NCBI RefSeq assembly: GCF_030297015.1
Contig: NZ_AP028056.1
Coordinates: forward strand, 506,939-570,938
Reading direction: 5' to 3'
Length of the DNA stretch: 64,000 nucleotides
From: Brooklawnia propionicigenes
Lineage (GTDB): Bacteria; Actinomycetota; Actinomycetes; Propionibacteriales; Propionibacteriaceae
Part shown: one piece after another, positions 40,142-48,680 of the stretch
Layout: every line of letters starts with the position of its first letter
Position numbering within the stretch: the stretch's first letter is position 1
Position numbers and translations under genes: made by a program
The notes under the pieces: generated by a model
What the model was told of the DNA's origin: nothing
Database searches by the model: none
Seen by the model: only the letters and a program-made list of their open reading frames with translations

Positions 40142-41215
40142 CTATTGGCCCAGTATCCACTGGGCATAGAAGACCGAAAGCCCCGTGACGACCGACACGC
40201 CGCAGATGATCCAGAATCGGATCACCACGGTCACCTCGTCCCAGCCGAGCAGCTCGAAATGGTGGTGCAGCGGCGCCATCTTGAAGACCCGCTTGCCGTG
40301 GGTCAGTTTGAAGTAGCTGACCTGGATCGCCACCGAGGACGCCTCGAGAACGAAGAGCAGGCCGATGATGATCAGCAGCAGTTCGGTGCGGGTGAGGATC
40401 GCCAGGCCACCCACGGCGCCGCCGAGGGCCAGCGACCCGGTGTCGCCCATGAAGATCTTGGCCGGTTTCGCATTCCACCACAGGAATCCGAAACAGGCTG
40501 CGGCCAAGGCTGCCGAGATGACCGCCAGATCCCAGGGATCGCGGACCTGGTAGCACATCGGGCCGGCGGTCGAGCCGGGCCGGCACCACTGGTTGCGCTG
40601 CCAGATGTTGATCAGGGTGTAGGCGCCGAAAACCATGGTCAGCGCGCCGGTGGCGAGCCCGTCGACACCGTCGGTGAGATTCACGGCGTTCGAGGACGCG
40701 ATCACCATGAAGGTCATCCACACGATCGCCGCCACCAGCGGCAGCCGCAACCATTCGATGTCGCGGGTGAAGGAGATGGCGGTGCTGGCGGGGGTGTCGC
40801 CGTAGGCATTCGGCCCGAACAGTGCTGCGGTACCGAAGGCGGCGCCGATCACCAACTGGCCCAGGAGTTTCCCCCGGGAGGTCAGCCCCAGCGAACGCTT
40901 GTGGCTGATCTTCGTCCAATCGTCGATGAAGCCGAGCAGCCCGCAGGCGACCAGCAGGCCGAGCAGCAGCAGGCCCGAATACGACGGGAGTTCCAGGTTC
41001 ACCAGATGAGCCAGCGCATAGGCCAGCACCACCGCGAGAACGATGGCCAGCCCACCCATGGTCGGGGTGCCACGTTTGGCGCTGTGGGTGGCCGGCCCGT
41101 CGTCGCGGACGAACTGGCCGTAGCCGCGGCGCACCAGGAAGCCGATGAAGGCCCGCGTGCCGATCAGTGTCCCGGCCAGAGCGACGACCCCGGCAACGAT
41201 GATCAGTTTCATCAT
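40142..41215 (-). CDS. mraY: Phospho-MurNAc-pentapeptide translocase MraY
   Basis: The 357-aa membrane enzyme has about ten helices and the conserved GTPTMGGLAI, LGFIDDWTKISHKRSLGLT, NLTDGVDGLATG and MAPLHHHFELLGWDE motifs with catalytic Asp and His residues. It transfers phospho-MurNAc-pentapeptide to undecaprenyl phosphate, forming lipid I. ATG 41215 directly abuts the murF stop; AGAGGAATAG within murF acts as ribosome-binding site. Confidence 0.96.
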   Translation of the reverse strand: MMKLIIVAGVVALAGTLIGTRAFIGFLVRRGYGQFVRDDGPATHSAKRGTPTMGGLAIVLAVVLAYALAHLVNLELPSYSGLLLLGLLVACGLLGFIDDWTKISHKRSLGLTSRGKLLGQLVIGAAFGTAALFGPNAYGDTPASTAISFTRDIEWLRLPLVAAIVWMTFMVIASSNAVNLTDGVDGLATGALTMVFGAYTLINIWQRNQWCRPGSTAGPMCYQVRDPWDLAVISAALAAACFGFLWWNAKPAKIFMGDTGSLALGGAVGGLAILTRTELLLIIIGLLFVLEASSVAIQVSYFKLTHGKRVFKMAPLHHHFELLGWDEVTVVIRFWIICGVSVVTGLSVFYAQWILGQ

Positions 41216-42658
41216 CTATTCCTCTCCGCCCACCAGCTGGTCGGCCACCTCGTCCAGACTGAGGCCTCGGCTTGCTTTCACCAGCACAACGTCTCCGGGC
41301 TGCAACTCCAGCGAGCCGGCCACGGTCTGCACTTCCGCGATCCGGGCGCGAGCACCGACGCGCTCGGCGCCGCCGACGATATCCTGCGCGTGCTCGCCCA
41401 GCGCGACGATCTCGTCGTAGCCCAGCTCTGCGGCCAGCTGACCGATGCCGGCATGCAGCTCGGGCGAGGTCTCCCCCAGCTCGAGCATGTCGCCGATGAC
41501 CGCGATCGTGCGCGCCTGCGGCCGGGAAGCCCGGCGCCGCTCGCCGATCGCGGCAACCGCACGCAGGGCAGCCGCCATGGATTCCGGATTGGCGTTGTAC
41601 GCATCGTTGATGACCGCTGCCCCATTCGGCAGTTCGTGCAGTTCCATCCGCCACCGCGCACGGGCGGTGGCCTGGTTGAGTGCCGCGGCCACCGTTTCGA
41701 GTGGCACCCCCAGGACGAGCGCGGCGGTGGCTGCGGCCGTGGCATCGGCGACCTGGTGCTCGCCGATCAACCGCAGCTGCACCTTGGCGCTGTGTGCGGT
41801 CGCTCCGGGTCCGGTGACGGTCAGCACGAAGGAGTAGCGGTCGAGATCGTCCGGCTTCAGATCCGTGGCCCGGACGAACAGTTCGGCGTCGACGGGTTCT
41901 GTGCCGCCGACCATGAAGCGGGCGATGCGGGCTTGGGTGCGTGGCGCCATGGCATCGACGAACGGGTCGCCGGCATTGAGAACGGCCCAGCCGTCCGGGT
42001 CGAGCGCCTCGACGATCTCCCCCTTGGCTTCGGCGGTCCTCGCCTTGCTGCCGAACTCGCCGAGGTGCGCGGTGCCGATGTTCAGCACGATGGACACGCT
42101 GGGGTGCACGATCGAGCAGAGGTAGGCGACGTCGCCGATCGCCCGGGCGCCCATCTCGCTGACCAGATAGCGGGTCCGCTCGTCGATCTGGCAGACGGTG
42201 AGCGGATTGCCCAGCTCGTTGTTGTGGGAACCGGCCGGGCTGACCGTTGGGCCGACGGCGGCCAGGATCTGGGCCAGGAGGTCTTTGGTGCTGGTCTTGC
42301 CGGCGCTGCCGGTGATCGCGACCGTCTGTAGACCGGCGGCCCGGGCCTCCGCGTGCAGGCTACGGGCCAATGCGGTGAGGCCTTGCTGGGCGTCCTCGCA
42401 GACCAGTTCGGCCAGCGGGGCATCGACCTGGTGGGTCACGATGGCCGCGGTTGCTCCGAGCGCGGCGGCTGCAGCCACATAGTCATGGCCGTCGACGTTC
42501 TCGCCGGGCAACGCGACGAACAGTGCTCCTGAGGTGGCCTGGCGGCTGTCGATCACGACAGCGGGGCCAACGACCGTGTCGGGGTCTGCGGTCACGGTGC
42601 ACGGCTCACCGCCTGCTTCGATGAGTGCAGCCAACTCTGCTGCGCTGCGCGTCCTCAT
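41216..42658 (-). CDS. murF: UDP-MurNAc-tripeptide-D-alanyl-D-alanine ligase
   Basis: The 480-aa enzyme begins MRTRSAAELAALIEAGGEP and has the ATP loop VAITGSAGKTSTKDLL, SEMGARAIGDV and VINDAYNANPESM of MurF. It adds D-Ala-D-Ala to the UDP-MurNAc-tripeptide in the cytosol. The ATG at 42658 overlaps the murE stop (ATGA); a longer frame upstream is not conserved. mraY follows without a gap. Confidence 0.96.
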   Translation of the reverse strand: MRTRSAAELAALIEAGGEPCTVTADPDTVVGPAVVIDSRQATSGALFVALPGENVDGHDYVAAAAALGATAAIVTHQVDAPLAELVCEDAQQGLTALARSLHAEARAAGLQTVAITGSAGKTSTKDLLAQILAAVGPTVSPAGSHNNELGNPLTVCQIDERTRYLVSEMGARAIGDVAYLCSIVHPSVSIVLNIGTAHLGEFGSKARTAEAKGEIVEALDPDGWAVLNAGDPFVDAMAPRTQARIARFMVGGTEPVDAELFVRATDLKPDDLDRYSFVLTVTGPGATAHSAKVQLRLIGEHQVADATAAATAALVLGVPLETVAAALNQATARARWRMELHELPNGAAVINDAYNANPESMAAALRAVAAIGERRRASRPQARTIAVIGDMLELGETSPELHAGIGQLAAELGYDEIVALGEHAQDIVGGAERVGARARIAEVQTVAGSLELQPGDVVLVKASRGLSLDEVADQLVGGEE

Positions 42659-44247
42659 GATGGGCCTCCTGGGGCTTGGCTGATCTGCGCCCACCTATCC
42701 TGCGTGACTGCGACGTCGTCGAAGTCGATCGTCCGATCAGCGAACTGCTGGCTGCGTTCGTGGCCTTTGCCGAGTATGACGACGACATCTCCCGCCCGGG
42801 CCAGCCGCAGTGCCTGCTCGATGGCCGTGGCCCGGTCACCGCCGTCGTAGGCCTCGACCCGGGCATCATGGCTGCCGGGTGCGGCGGACGCGATGGCCTC
42901 GCGGGCGCCGGCCAGCACCCGGGCGCGGATGGCGGCCGGGTCTTCGGAGCGCGGATTGTCATCGGTCACCAGCACGATGTCGGCGCCGTGTACCCCGACC
43001 GCCCCCATCGGTTCGCGTTTGTCGGGATCGCGGTCACCGCCGGCGCCGAAGACCGCTATCACTCGCCGGCCGGTGAAGCCCGGATGGCTGAATGCGGACA
43101 ATGCCGAGGCGATCGCCTGGGGGGTGTGGGCGAAGTCGACATAGACGTGCGGCGCCGCCTCGCCGTCCAGCGGCACCGGCTGCATGCGTCCGGGGATGAC
43201 CGCGGCGGCCAGTCCGGGCAGTGCGGCGGTCATGTCGTAGCCGGCCTGATCGATCATGGCCAGCGCGGTCGCCGCATTGCGCACGTTGTACTCGCCGGGC
43301 AGGCAGGTGAACGCGTCGAGTTGCGCGCCGTCGTGGGCCAACGTGAAACGAGATCCCGGACCGTGCGGCTGCCAGGCCACCACCCGGTAGTCGCAACCGT
43401 CACTCAGCCCGACGCTGACCGCCGGCAGCCCGAGTTCGGCCGCCTGTCTCATCAGCCTGCGTCCGGCCTCGTCGTCGCCGTTGATGACCGCGCGCTTGGC
43501 GTAACCAGGGGTGAACAGCTGAGCCTTGGCCTGGTAGTAGGCCTCCATCGTGTGGTGGAAATCCAGGTGATCGCGGCCGAGATTGGTGAATCCGGCGACG
43601 TCGAACTGGATGCCTGCCACCCGGTTGAGCGCCAGGGCATGCGAACTGACCTCCATGGCCATCACATCGGCACCGCGAGCCGCCAGCGTCGCGATGATCG
43701 CCTGCAGATCGGGCGCCTCGGGAGTGGTGATCGTCGAATGGTCGATCTGGACCGGCTCCCCGCCGACCAGGAACCCCAGCGTTCCGATGCTGCCCACCCG
43801 GTGCGCAGCCGCGTCCAGCGCCGAGGCCAGCATCAGCACCGTCGTGGACTTGCCGTTGGTTCCGGTCACTCCGAAGCTGGTCATATTGCGCGCGGGGTGG
43901 CCCCACACCCTGGCCGAGGCGATCGCCATCACGTAGCGAGGATCGTCGCAGACCACCACCGGCAGGTGCTGACCGTCGGCGAGCCGGGCGCCGGCGGGGT
44001 CGCTCAGCAACGCGACCGCACCGGCGCTGCGGGCCGCCTCGGCGAACAACGCGCCGTGGCTGCGGGTGCCGGGAAGGCCGACATAGAGGTCGCCAGGACG
44101 AACCCGGCGGGAGTCGAAACTGACCCTGCTGACGATCGGATCGGCGTCCGGCAGCTGCACCGGCAGCCCCGCCAGTAGCTGCGAGAGCGGCTGCGGGAAG
44201 GTCTGCGGTGCCGGCTGCGCCTGGCTGTGCTGTTCTTCGCTTGCCAC
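42655..44247 (-). CDS. murE: UDP-MurNAc-dipeptide-diaminopimelate ligase
   Basis: The 530-aa enzyme has SFDSRRVRPGDLYVGLPG, the ATP loop [27 protein letters not shown] and the substrate-selecting TDDNPRSEDP. The DNPR motif indicates that a diaminopimelic acid, not lysine, is added at position 3; sequence alone does not separate meso- from LL-DAP. The start is GTG 44247, 2 nt after the ftsI stop. Length is slightly above E. coli MurE owing to a 20-residue Gln/Pro-rich N-terminus. Confidence 0.96.
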   Translation of the reverse strand: MASEEQHSQAQPAPQTFPQPLSQLLAGLPVQLPDADPIVSRVSFDSRRVRPGDLYVGLPGTRSHGALFAEAARSAGAVALLSDPAGARLADGQHLPVVVCDDPRYVMAIASARVWGHPARNMTSFGVTGTNGKSTTVLMLASALDAAAHRVGSIGTLGFLVGGEPVQIDHSTITTPEAPDLQAIIATLAARGADVMAMEVSSHALALNRVAGIQFDVAGFTNLGRDHLDFHHTMEAYYQAKAQLFTPGYAKRAVINGDDEAGRRLMRQAAELGLPAVSVGLSDGCDYRVVAWQPHGPGSRFTLAHDGAQLDAFTCLPGEYNVRNAATALAMIDQAGYDMTAALPGLAAAVIPGRMQPVPLDGEAAPHVYVDFAHTPQAIASALSAFSHPGFTGRRVIAVFGAGGDRDPDKREPMGAVGVHGADIVLVTDDNPRSEDPAAIRARVLAGAREAIASAAPGSHDARVEAYDGGDRATAIEQALRLARAGDVVVILGKGHERSQQFADRTIDFDDVAVTQDRWAQISQAPGGPS

Positions 44248-44249
44248 GG

Positions 44250-46178
44250 TCAGTAGGTGAGGGGGTCGGTGTAGGCGGGCACATCGGTCGACGGAGCGAT
44301 GCCGTATCGGGGCAATGCCTGCATCATCATCTGGCGTGCGGTTGGAAAGGCCACGGTGCCACCGTAGTAGCCATTGACCGGTTCGTCGATCACGACGTAG
44401 ACCAGAATCTGCGGATCCTCCGCAGGGGCGACCGCGACATAAGAACCCGTGTAGCCGCCGTTGTAGTTGCCGTACTGATCGGCCTTCTGCGCGGTTCCGG
44501 ATTTGCCGGCCATCCGGTAACCGTCGATCGTCTTCGAATCCGCCGTAGTCATCTCGGGCGAAGCCACGCTGGCCTCCATCATGTTGACCACGGCCGCCGA
44601 TGCCTCCGGACTGATGACTCTGCGAGGCTCGGCGCGGTCGAAGCTGATAGCGTCTCCGGCCGCCGTGGTGGCGGAGGCGATGACCGTCGGCTGGTGATAG
44701 ACGCCACCGTTGACGATCGCGGAGATGGCCGACGCTTCCTGCAGAGCGGTCACCGACAGGCCCTGGCCGAAGGAGATCTGGTCGCGGGTGTAGTCGGCCA
44801 TATCGGTGCCGGGAAGGATGCCCAGCGCGCCGCCGGTCTCGCCGGGCAGTTCGATACCGGTGGAGGTACCCAGCCCGAACGACGCCAGGTAGTTCGACAG
44901 GGTCGCCTTGTCCATCTGGCGCGCCAACTCGACGGTGCCGATGTTGGACGATTGCGCGAGCACACCGCGAGCCGTGAGATCGAGGGTGCCGTGCGACCAG
45001 GCATCCCGGATCGGGGCATCACCGGACAGGATCTGCTCGGGCACCTGCACCTTGGTGTCGGGAGTGATCAAGCCGGCATCGAGCAGGGCGGCCATGGTGA
45101 GCACCTTCTGCACCGAACCCGGTTCGTAGGCGTCGGTGACCACGCGGTTGCCCAGATCGTCCGCGTCGGCCGAGCCCGGATTGTTGGAGTCGAAGGTGGG
45201 CACCGTGGCCATCGCGAGGATCTCTCCGGTGTCGACAGCCTGGACCACGATGGTGCCGCTCTTGGCCTGCGCACTGGCCACCGCGTTGGCGAGGCTGGTC
45301 TCGGCCATCCACTGCAGTTCGGAGTCGATCGTCAAGGTGTAGGTGGCGCCGTTGACCGGCTCGATCAGGGTGCTGTCGCCCAGTGGAATGGTGCCGTAGC
45401 GCGACGACTGGTAGGTCTGCTTGCCATCCGTGCCGCTCAGGTACTGGTTCTGGCCGTACTCCAGACCCGCGGCGCCCTCATCGTCGTAGTTGACGAAGCC
45501 GAGCACATTGGAGGCCAGCGTCCCATTCGGGTAGTAGCGCACCGGGTCGGGCGCGGAATAGATCCCGTACCAGCCACCGGCGGTCAGCTCGGCTGCCATC
45601 TGCTGGTAGACCGCGGCCGAGACCTTGCGGGCGATCAGCTCGTACTGGTTGGGTCCGCCGTCGGCGGTACGGGTGTCGGTCAGCTGCGTGAGGTAATCGT
45701 CCTTGTTCCCGCCCAGATACTTGACCAGGATCTCCGCGATCGCTGCAGGTGCCTTGTCGGCCTTGGCGCGCTGGTCACTGGTCATGTGGTCCGGGTCATA
45801 CCCATTGGACGAGATCGAGTACGGATCGGCAATCACCGAGAACGCCGGCTGCGTCTCGGCCAGCACCTCACCGTTGCGGTCGTAGATCACCCCGCGATCG
45901 GCCTTCAGCACCTGCGATTGGCTCAGCTGGGCGGCCGCAGCCTGGGCATTGGCGTCCGCATCGATGCCCTGCAGCAGCAGGGCGCGACCCGACGCCAGGC
46001 TGATCATGATCGCAACGAAAACGAAGAAGATCGTGATCCGCTTGTTGGTGGAAGCGATGGGCAATCCGGGACGCGCGCGGCGCCGGGAGTTCTTGCCCAT
46101 CGGTGTCGCCGTGCGGGACCTGCCGGCTGTCGACGAGCGGCTGGCAGCGGAGGATCGGGTATTGCGTGGGCTACTCAC
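44250..46178 (-). CDS. ftsI: Septal penicillin-binding protein (FtsI/PBP3-like transpeptidase)
   Basis: The 642-aa class B PBP has a basic N-terminus, one membrane helix (about residues 46-68, ITIFFVFVAIMISLASGRAL), a dimerisation domain (VLKADRGVIYDRNGEVLAET) and the transpeptidase motifs YEPGSVQKVL (SxxK), AQSSNIG (SxN) and MAGKSGTAQK (KSG). It crosslinks septal peptidoglycan together with FtsW. The start is GTG 46178, overlapping the ftsL-like stop as GTGA. Confidence 0.96.
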   Translation of the reverse strand: MSSPRNTRSSAASRSSTAGRSRTATPMGKNSRRRARPGLPIASTNKRITIFFVFVAIMISLASGRALLLQGIDADANAQAAAAQLSQSQVLKADRGVIYDRNGEVLAETQPAFSVIADPYSISSNGYDPDHMTSDQRAKADKAPAAIAEILVKYLGGNKDDYLTQLTDTRTADGGPNQYELIARKVSAAVYQQMAAELTAGGWYGIYSAPDPVRYYPNGTLASNVLGFVNYDDEGAAGLEYGQNQYLSGTDGKQTYQSSRYGTIPLGDSTLIEPVNGATYTLTIDSELQWMAETSLANAVASAQAKSGTIVVQAVDTGEILAMATVPTFDSNNPGSADADDLGNRVVTDAYEPGSVQKVLTMAALLDAGLITPDTKVQVPEQILSGDAPIRDAWSHGTLDLTARGVLAQSSNIGTVELARQMDKATLSNYLASFGLGTSTGIELPGETGGALGILPGTDMADYTRDQISFGQGLSVTALQEASAISAIVNGGVYHQPTVIASATTAAGDAISFDRAEPRRVISPEASAAVVNMMEASVASPEMTTADSKTIDGYRMAGKSGTAQKADQYGNYNGGYTGSYVAVAPAEDPQILVYVVIDEPVNGYYGGTVAFPTARQMMMQALPRYGIAPSTDVPAYTDPLTY

Positions 46179-46786
46179 GGGTTTACCTCCCCCGCCGCCG
46201 GCTGAGTGGTCTCGGAGTTCGTGGACTCGTCGGTCTGCTCGGTGCCGTCCTGATCGCCAGCCGTCGTCGTGGGTTCGGTCGTGTGTTCGGTCGAGGACTC
46301 GGTGGAGGGCTCGGTGGAGGGCTCGGTGGTGGAGGTCGGCTCGGGCGCGGGCGTCGTGACGGGCACGCTGACCGGCGCCGGCGGCACCATGCCCGGCAAC
46401 TCGTTACCGCTCACCTCGGTGGGCACCCCGAGGATCTCGCCACTCGGCATCTTGATGAACGCCGGATTCGGGTTGGGCCGCATGCCCAGTGCCCACGCCT
46501 GGTCGGCCAGATTCTGGGACGAGCGCAGATCCTGCGCCTGCGCGACCAGAGCGGCTTCCTGGTAGCGCAGCTCGGCTTCCTGACTCTGTAGCGCCGCCAG
46601 CTCACCCGACTGGGTCTGAATCGTGGTCGACAGCACCAGCACTCCGGTGAGTCCTCCGCCGAGCAGCACTGCGATGAACAGAATGAACGGCAACTGAGCC
46701 AGCTGATGAGACTGCCTGGGCACGGCCCGCAGCACTGTCGGCTGGCTGTCCGATCCGGGCGTGATCGGTGCGTGCAAAGCGCTCAT
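46175..46786 (-). CDS. FtsL-like bitopic division protein with long acidic Thr/Pro tail
   Basis: The 203-aa protein lies exactly where ftsL sits in dcw clusters. It has one membrane helix (residues 31-53, LAQLPFILFIAVLLGGGLTG), a short extracellular coiled coil (QTQSGELAALQSQEAELRYQ and on, about 57-92) and the FtsL/DivIC-like ADQAWALGMRPNPNPAFIKM. Unlike E. coli FtsL it continues with about 70 residues rich in Thr, Ser, Glu and Pro that look disordered. It overlaps rsmH and ftsI by 4 nt each. The FtsL assignment rests on position and topology. Confidence 0.8.
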   Translation of the reverse strand: MSALHAPITPGSDSQPTVLRAVPRQSHQLAQLPFILFIAVLLGGGLTGVLVLSTTIQTQSGELAALQSQEAELRYQEAALVAQAQDLRSSQNLADQAWALGMRPNPNPAFIKMPSGEILGVPTEVSGNELPGMVPPAPVSVPVTTPAPEPTSTTEPSTEPSTESSTEHTTEPTTTAGDQDGTEQTDESTNSETTQPAAGEVNP

Positions 46787-47826
46787 CGGGCCTCCTTGAG
46801 GATGGGCACATGACCGGGACGGATGCGCTTCACCACGCGCAGCCGGGCCGATGCGGCCCTCGGGTTGCTCGCGATCTCGTCGGCGGTAGGCTTCTCGGCT
46901 CCCCGGGTGAGCGGCTCGAATCGGGCCAGCAGCGGCTCGGGAACCACCGGCAACCGCGGCGGCGCGGCGTCGCTGATGGCCGCGGCGAAGGTCTGCTTGA
47001 CCAGGCGGTCCTCCAGCGAGTGGTAGGCCAGCACGGCTATGCGTCCGCCGACCGCGAGCCTGCCGAGGGCATCGGGCAGCAGCCCGGCCAGGGCGTCCAA
47101 TTCACCGTTGACTTCGATGCGCAGGGCCTGGAAGGTGCGCTTGGCCGGATGTCCCCCGCCGTGCCGGACGGCGGCCGGCAGCGCAGCGGAGATCACGTCG
47201 ACCAGACGGGCCGATCTGCTGAACGGCTCGCGGGCGCGTTCGGTGACGATGGCCCGGGCGATCCGCTCGGCATGCGGTTCCTCCCCGTAGCGACGCAGGA
47301 TCCGCACGAGTTCGGCCTGGCTGGAGGTGTTGAGCACCTGAGCGGCGGTCCGCGGGTTGCGGGCGTCCATCCGCATGTCCAGCGGCGCATCGGCCGCATA
47401 GGCGAAGCCGCGATCACGCTGATCGATCTGCAGGCTCGACAGTCCGAGGTCTGCCAGCAGCGAATTGATCTCGGCGATGCCCAGATCGTCCAGCACGTCG
47501 GCGAGTTCGTCGAAGCGGGCCTGCACCAGCTCAAAGCGTCCGGCGAACCGGTGCAGGGTGCGCTCTGCGATCGCCAGAGCGTCGGCGTCCTGATCGATGC
47601 CGATCAGCCGGGCATTCGGGCAGTCGGCGAGGATCGCGCTGGCGTGGCCGGCCATGCCGAGAGTGACATCCACGTGGATGGCTCCGGGCGTCTGGAGAGC
47701 AGGTCCGAGCAGTGCGGTGATGCGTTCGCGCATCACCGGGGTGTGCACGACTGCCCCGTGGTCATCGACGGCCAGCGGTGCAGGATCGGGCGGGTTACGG
47801 GCGGCGACGGGCTCGCTCACATCCAT
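46783..47826 (-). CDS. rsmH: 16S rRNA (cytosine(1402)-N(4))-methyltransferase
   Basis: The 347-aa SAM-dependent enzyme has HTPVMRERITALL, the SAM motif HVDVTLGMAGHASAIL, DLGLSSLQIDQRDRGFAY, QALRIEVNGELDAL and VLAYHSLEDRLVKQTF, all typical of RsmH (MraW). It methylates N4 of C1402 in 16S rRNA. The ATG at 47826 has GGGAGG 4-5 nt upstream. It is preceded by a strongly structured 171-bp gap after mraZ. Confidence 0.96.
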   Translation of the reverse strand: MDVSEPVAARNPPDPAPLAVDDHGAVVHTPVMRERITALLGPALQTPGAIHVDVTLGMAGHASAILADCPNARLIGIDQDADALAIAERTLHRFAGRFELVQARFDELADVLDDLGIAEINSLLADLGLSSLQIDQRDRGFAYAADAPLDMRMDARNPRTAAQVLNTSSQAELVRILRRYGEEPHAERIARAIVTERAREPFSRSARLVDVISAALPAAVRHGGGHPAKRTFQALRIEVNGELDALAGLLPDALGRLAVGGRIAVLAYHSLEDRLVKQTFAAAISDAAPPRLPVVPEPLLARFEPLTRGAEKPTADEIASNPRAASARLRVVKRIRPGHVPILKEAR

Positions 47827-47851
47827 CGTTCCTCCCGAGCAGTAGTCGTCG

Positions 47852-47957
47852 GCTGTGCCGCCTGGTTTCAATCCGGACTCCAGAACCCAGAGCCGCCTGG
47901 CATCGGGGAAGTGATGCCAGGAAGCTGTGAGCCCGGATTGAAGCCGGACGACACAGC
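47852..47957 (-). ncRNA. Nested hairpin leader of rsmH (candidate mraW RNA motif)
   Basis: Between mraZ and rsmH the 29-nt arms 47852-47880 and 47929-47957 pair with 24 Watson-Crick pairs, two wobbles and three mismatches. Inside lies a perfect 9-bp hairpin, CCTGGCATC (47896-47904) with GATGCCAGG (47913-47921); on the transcribed strand its loop reads ACTTCCCC. A conserved structured RNA called the mraW motif is described upstream of mraW (rsmH) genes in actinobacteria, and position and size agree; I could not compare the consensus. The motif ends 26 nt before the rsmH ATG. Confidence 0.65.
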
Positions 47958-47997
47958 AGTGTCATTGCCTTTCTCCGTTCTGGACGAAGCGACCCGA

Positions 47998-48426
47998 TCA
48001 CAGGATCGGGAAGATCTCTTCGTTCAGCTCGGCGAAGGAGGCCTCCTGCGCAGCGGAGTATTCCTCCCATGCCTGCGGGTTCCAGACCTCGACCCGATCG
48101 ATGGCCCCCACCACGACGATGTCCTTGTCCAGACCCGCGTAGTCACGCAGCACGGCCGGCACCGAGATGCGGCCCTGCTTGTCCGGCACTTCATCGCTGG
48201 CCGAGGACGCCAGCATGCGCTGAAAATCACGCACCTGACGCACCGTGGCCGGAGCTGAGGCCATCTGCTGAGTCTTCGCGACGAACGTGGCCATGGGATA
48301 GATCGCCAGACAGCGATCCTGTCCCCTGGTCACCACCAGCCCCTCGGCCAGCTCGTCCCGGAACTTCGCAGGCAGGAAGAATCGGCCCTTGTCGTCGAGC
48401 TTGGGAGTGTGCGTTCCGAGAAACAT
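47998..48426 (-). CDS. mraZ: Transcriptional regulator MraZ
   Basis: The 142-aa protein starts MFLGTHTPKLDDKGRFFLPA and has two SpoVT-AbrB-like repeats (KLDDKGRFFLPAKFRDEL, and DKQGRISVPAVLRDYAGLDK with DIVVVGAIDRVEVW). MraZ forms rings that bind short direct repeats upstream of its own operon and represses dcw transcription. The repeats are present just upstream. ATG 48426 is picked from the conserved N-terminus. Confidence 0.95.
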   Translation of the reverse strand: MFLGTHTPKLDDKGRFFLPAKFRDELAEGLVVTRGQDRCLAIYPMATFVAKTQQMASAPATVRQVRDFQRMLASSASDEVPDKQGRISVPAVLRDYAGLDKDIVVVGAIDRVEVWNPQAWEEYSAAQEASFAELNEEIFPIL

Positions 48427-48441
48427 CGGCACCACCCCCAG

Positions 48442-48506
48442 CTCCACATCGGGACCTCGTCCTCCACTTGGCCCCACCTTACTCCATTTAGCTCCACCTG
48501 CATCCA
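48442..48506 (-). promoter_or_regulatory. MraZ operator: 10-bp-phased TGG(A/G)G boxes
   Basis: On the minus strand TGGAT, TGGAG, TGGAG, TGGGG and TGGAG start at 48506, 48496, 48486, 48476 and 48466, each exactly 10 bp apart, with a further TGGAG in register at 48446. MraZ is known to bind TGGG-like repeats about 10 bp apart before mraZ, so this is its likely operator. The boxes cover the region where the mraZ promoter should lie. Confidence 0.8.
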
Positions 48507-48680
48507 ACTCGCTGCCACAATCTCGGCTGTTTCACCACCACGACCGGCCGCGGCCGCCGCACGACGCGGGGACGTTGGGCGGGCGCGGGTACGATGATTG
48601 GCGGCCTGGCAGGTTCCGCAGGCAGGACCGAAAGTCCGCTGCGTGACCGCCAACTCATCTACCGAGGGGATCCCGGTTCC

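Noticed and set aside
38579-42331. 1250-codon open frame on the plus strand across murD-mraY-murF
   Set aside because: It lies antisense to three certain genes, is low in aromatic residues and rich in Gly/Arg/His, and arises from GC-rich third positions.
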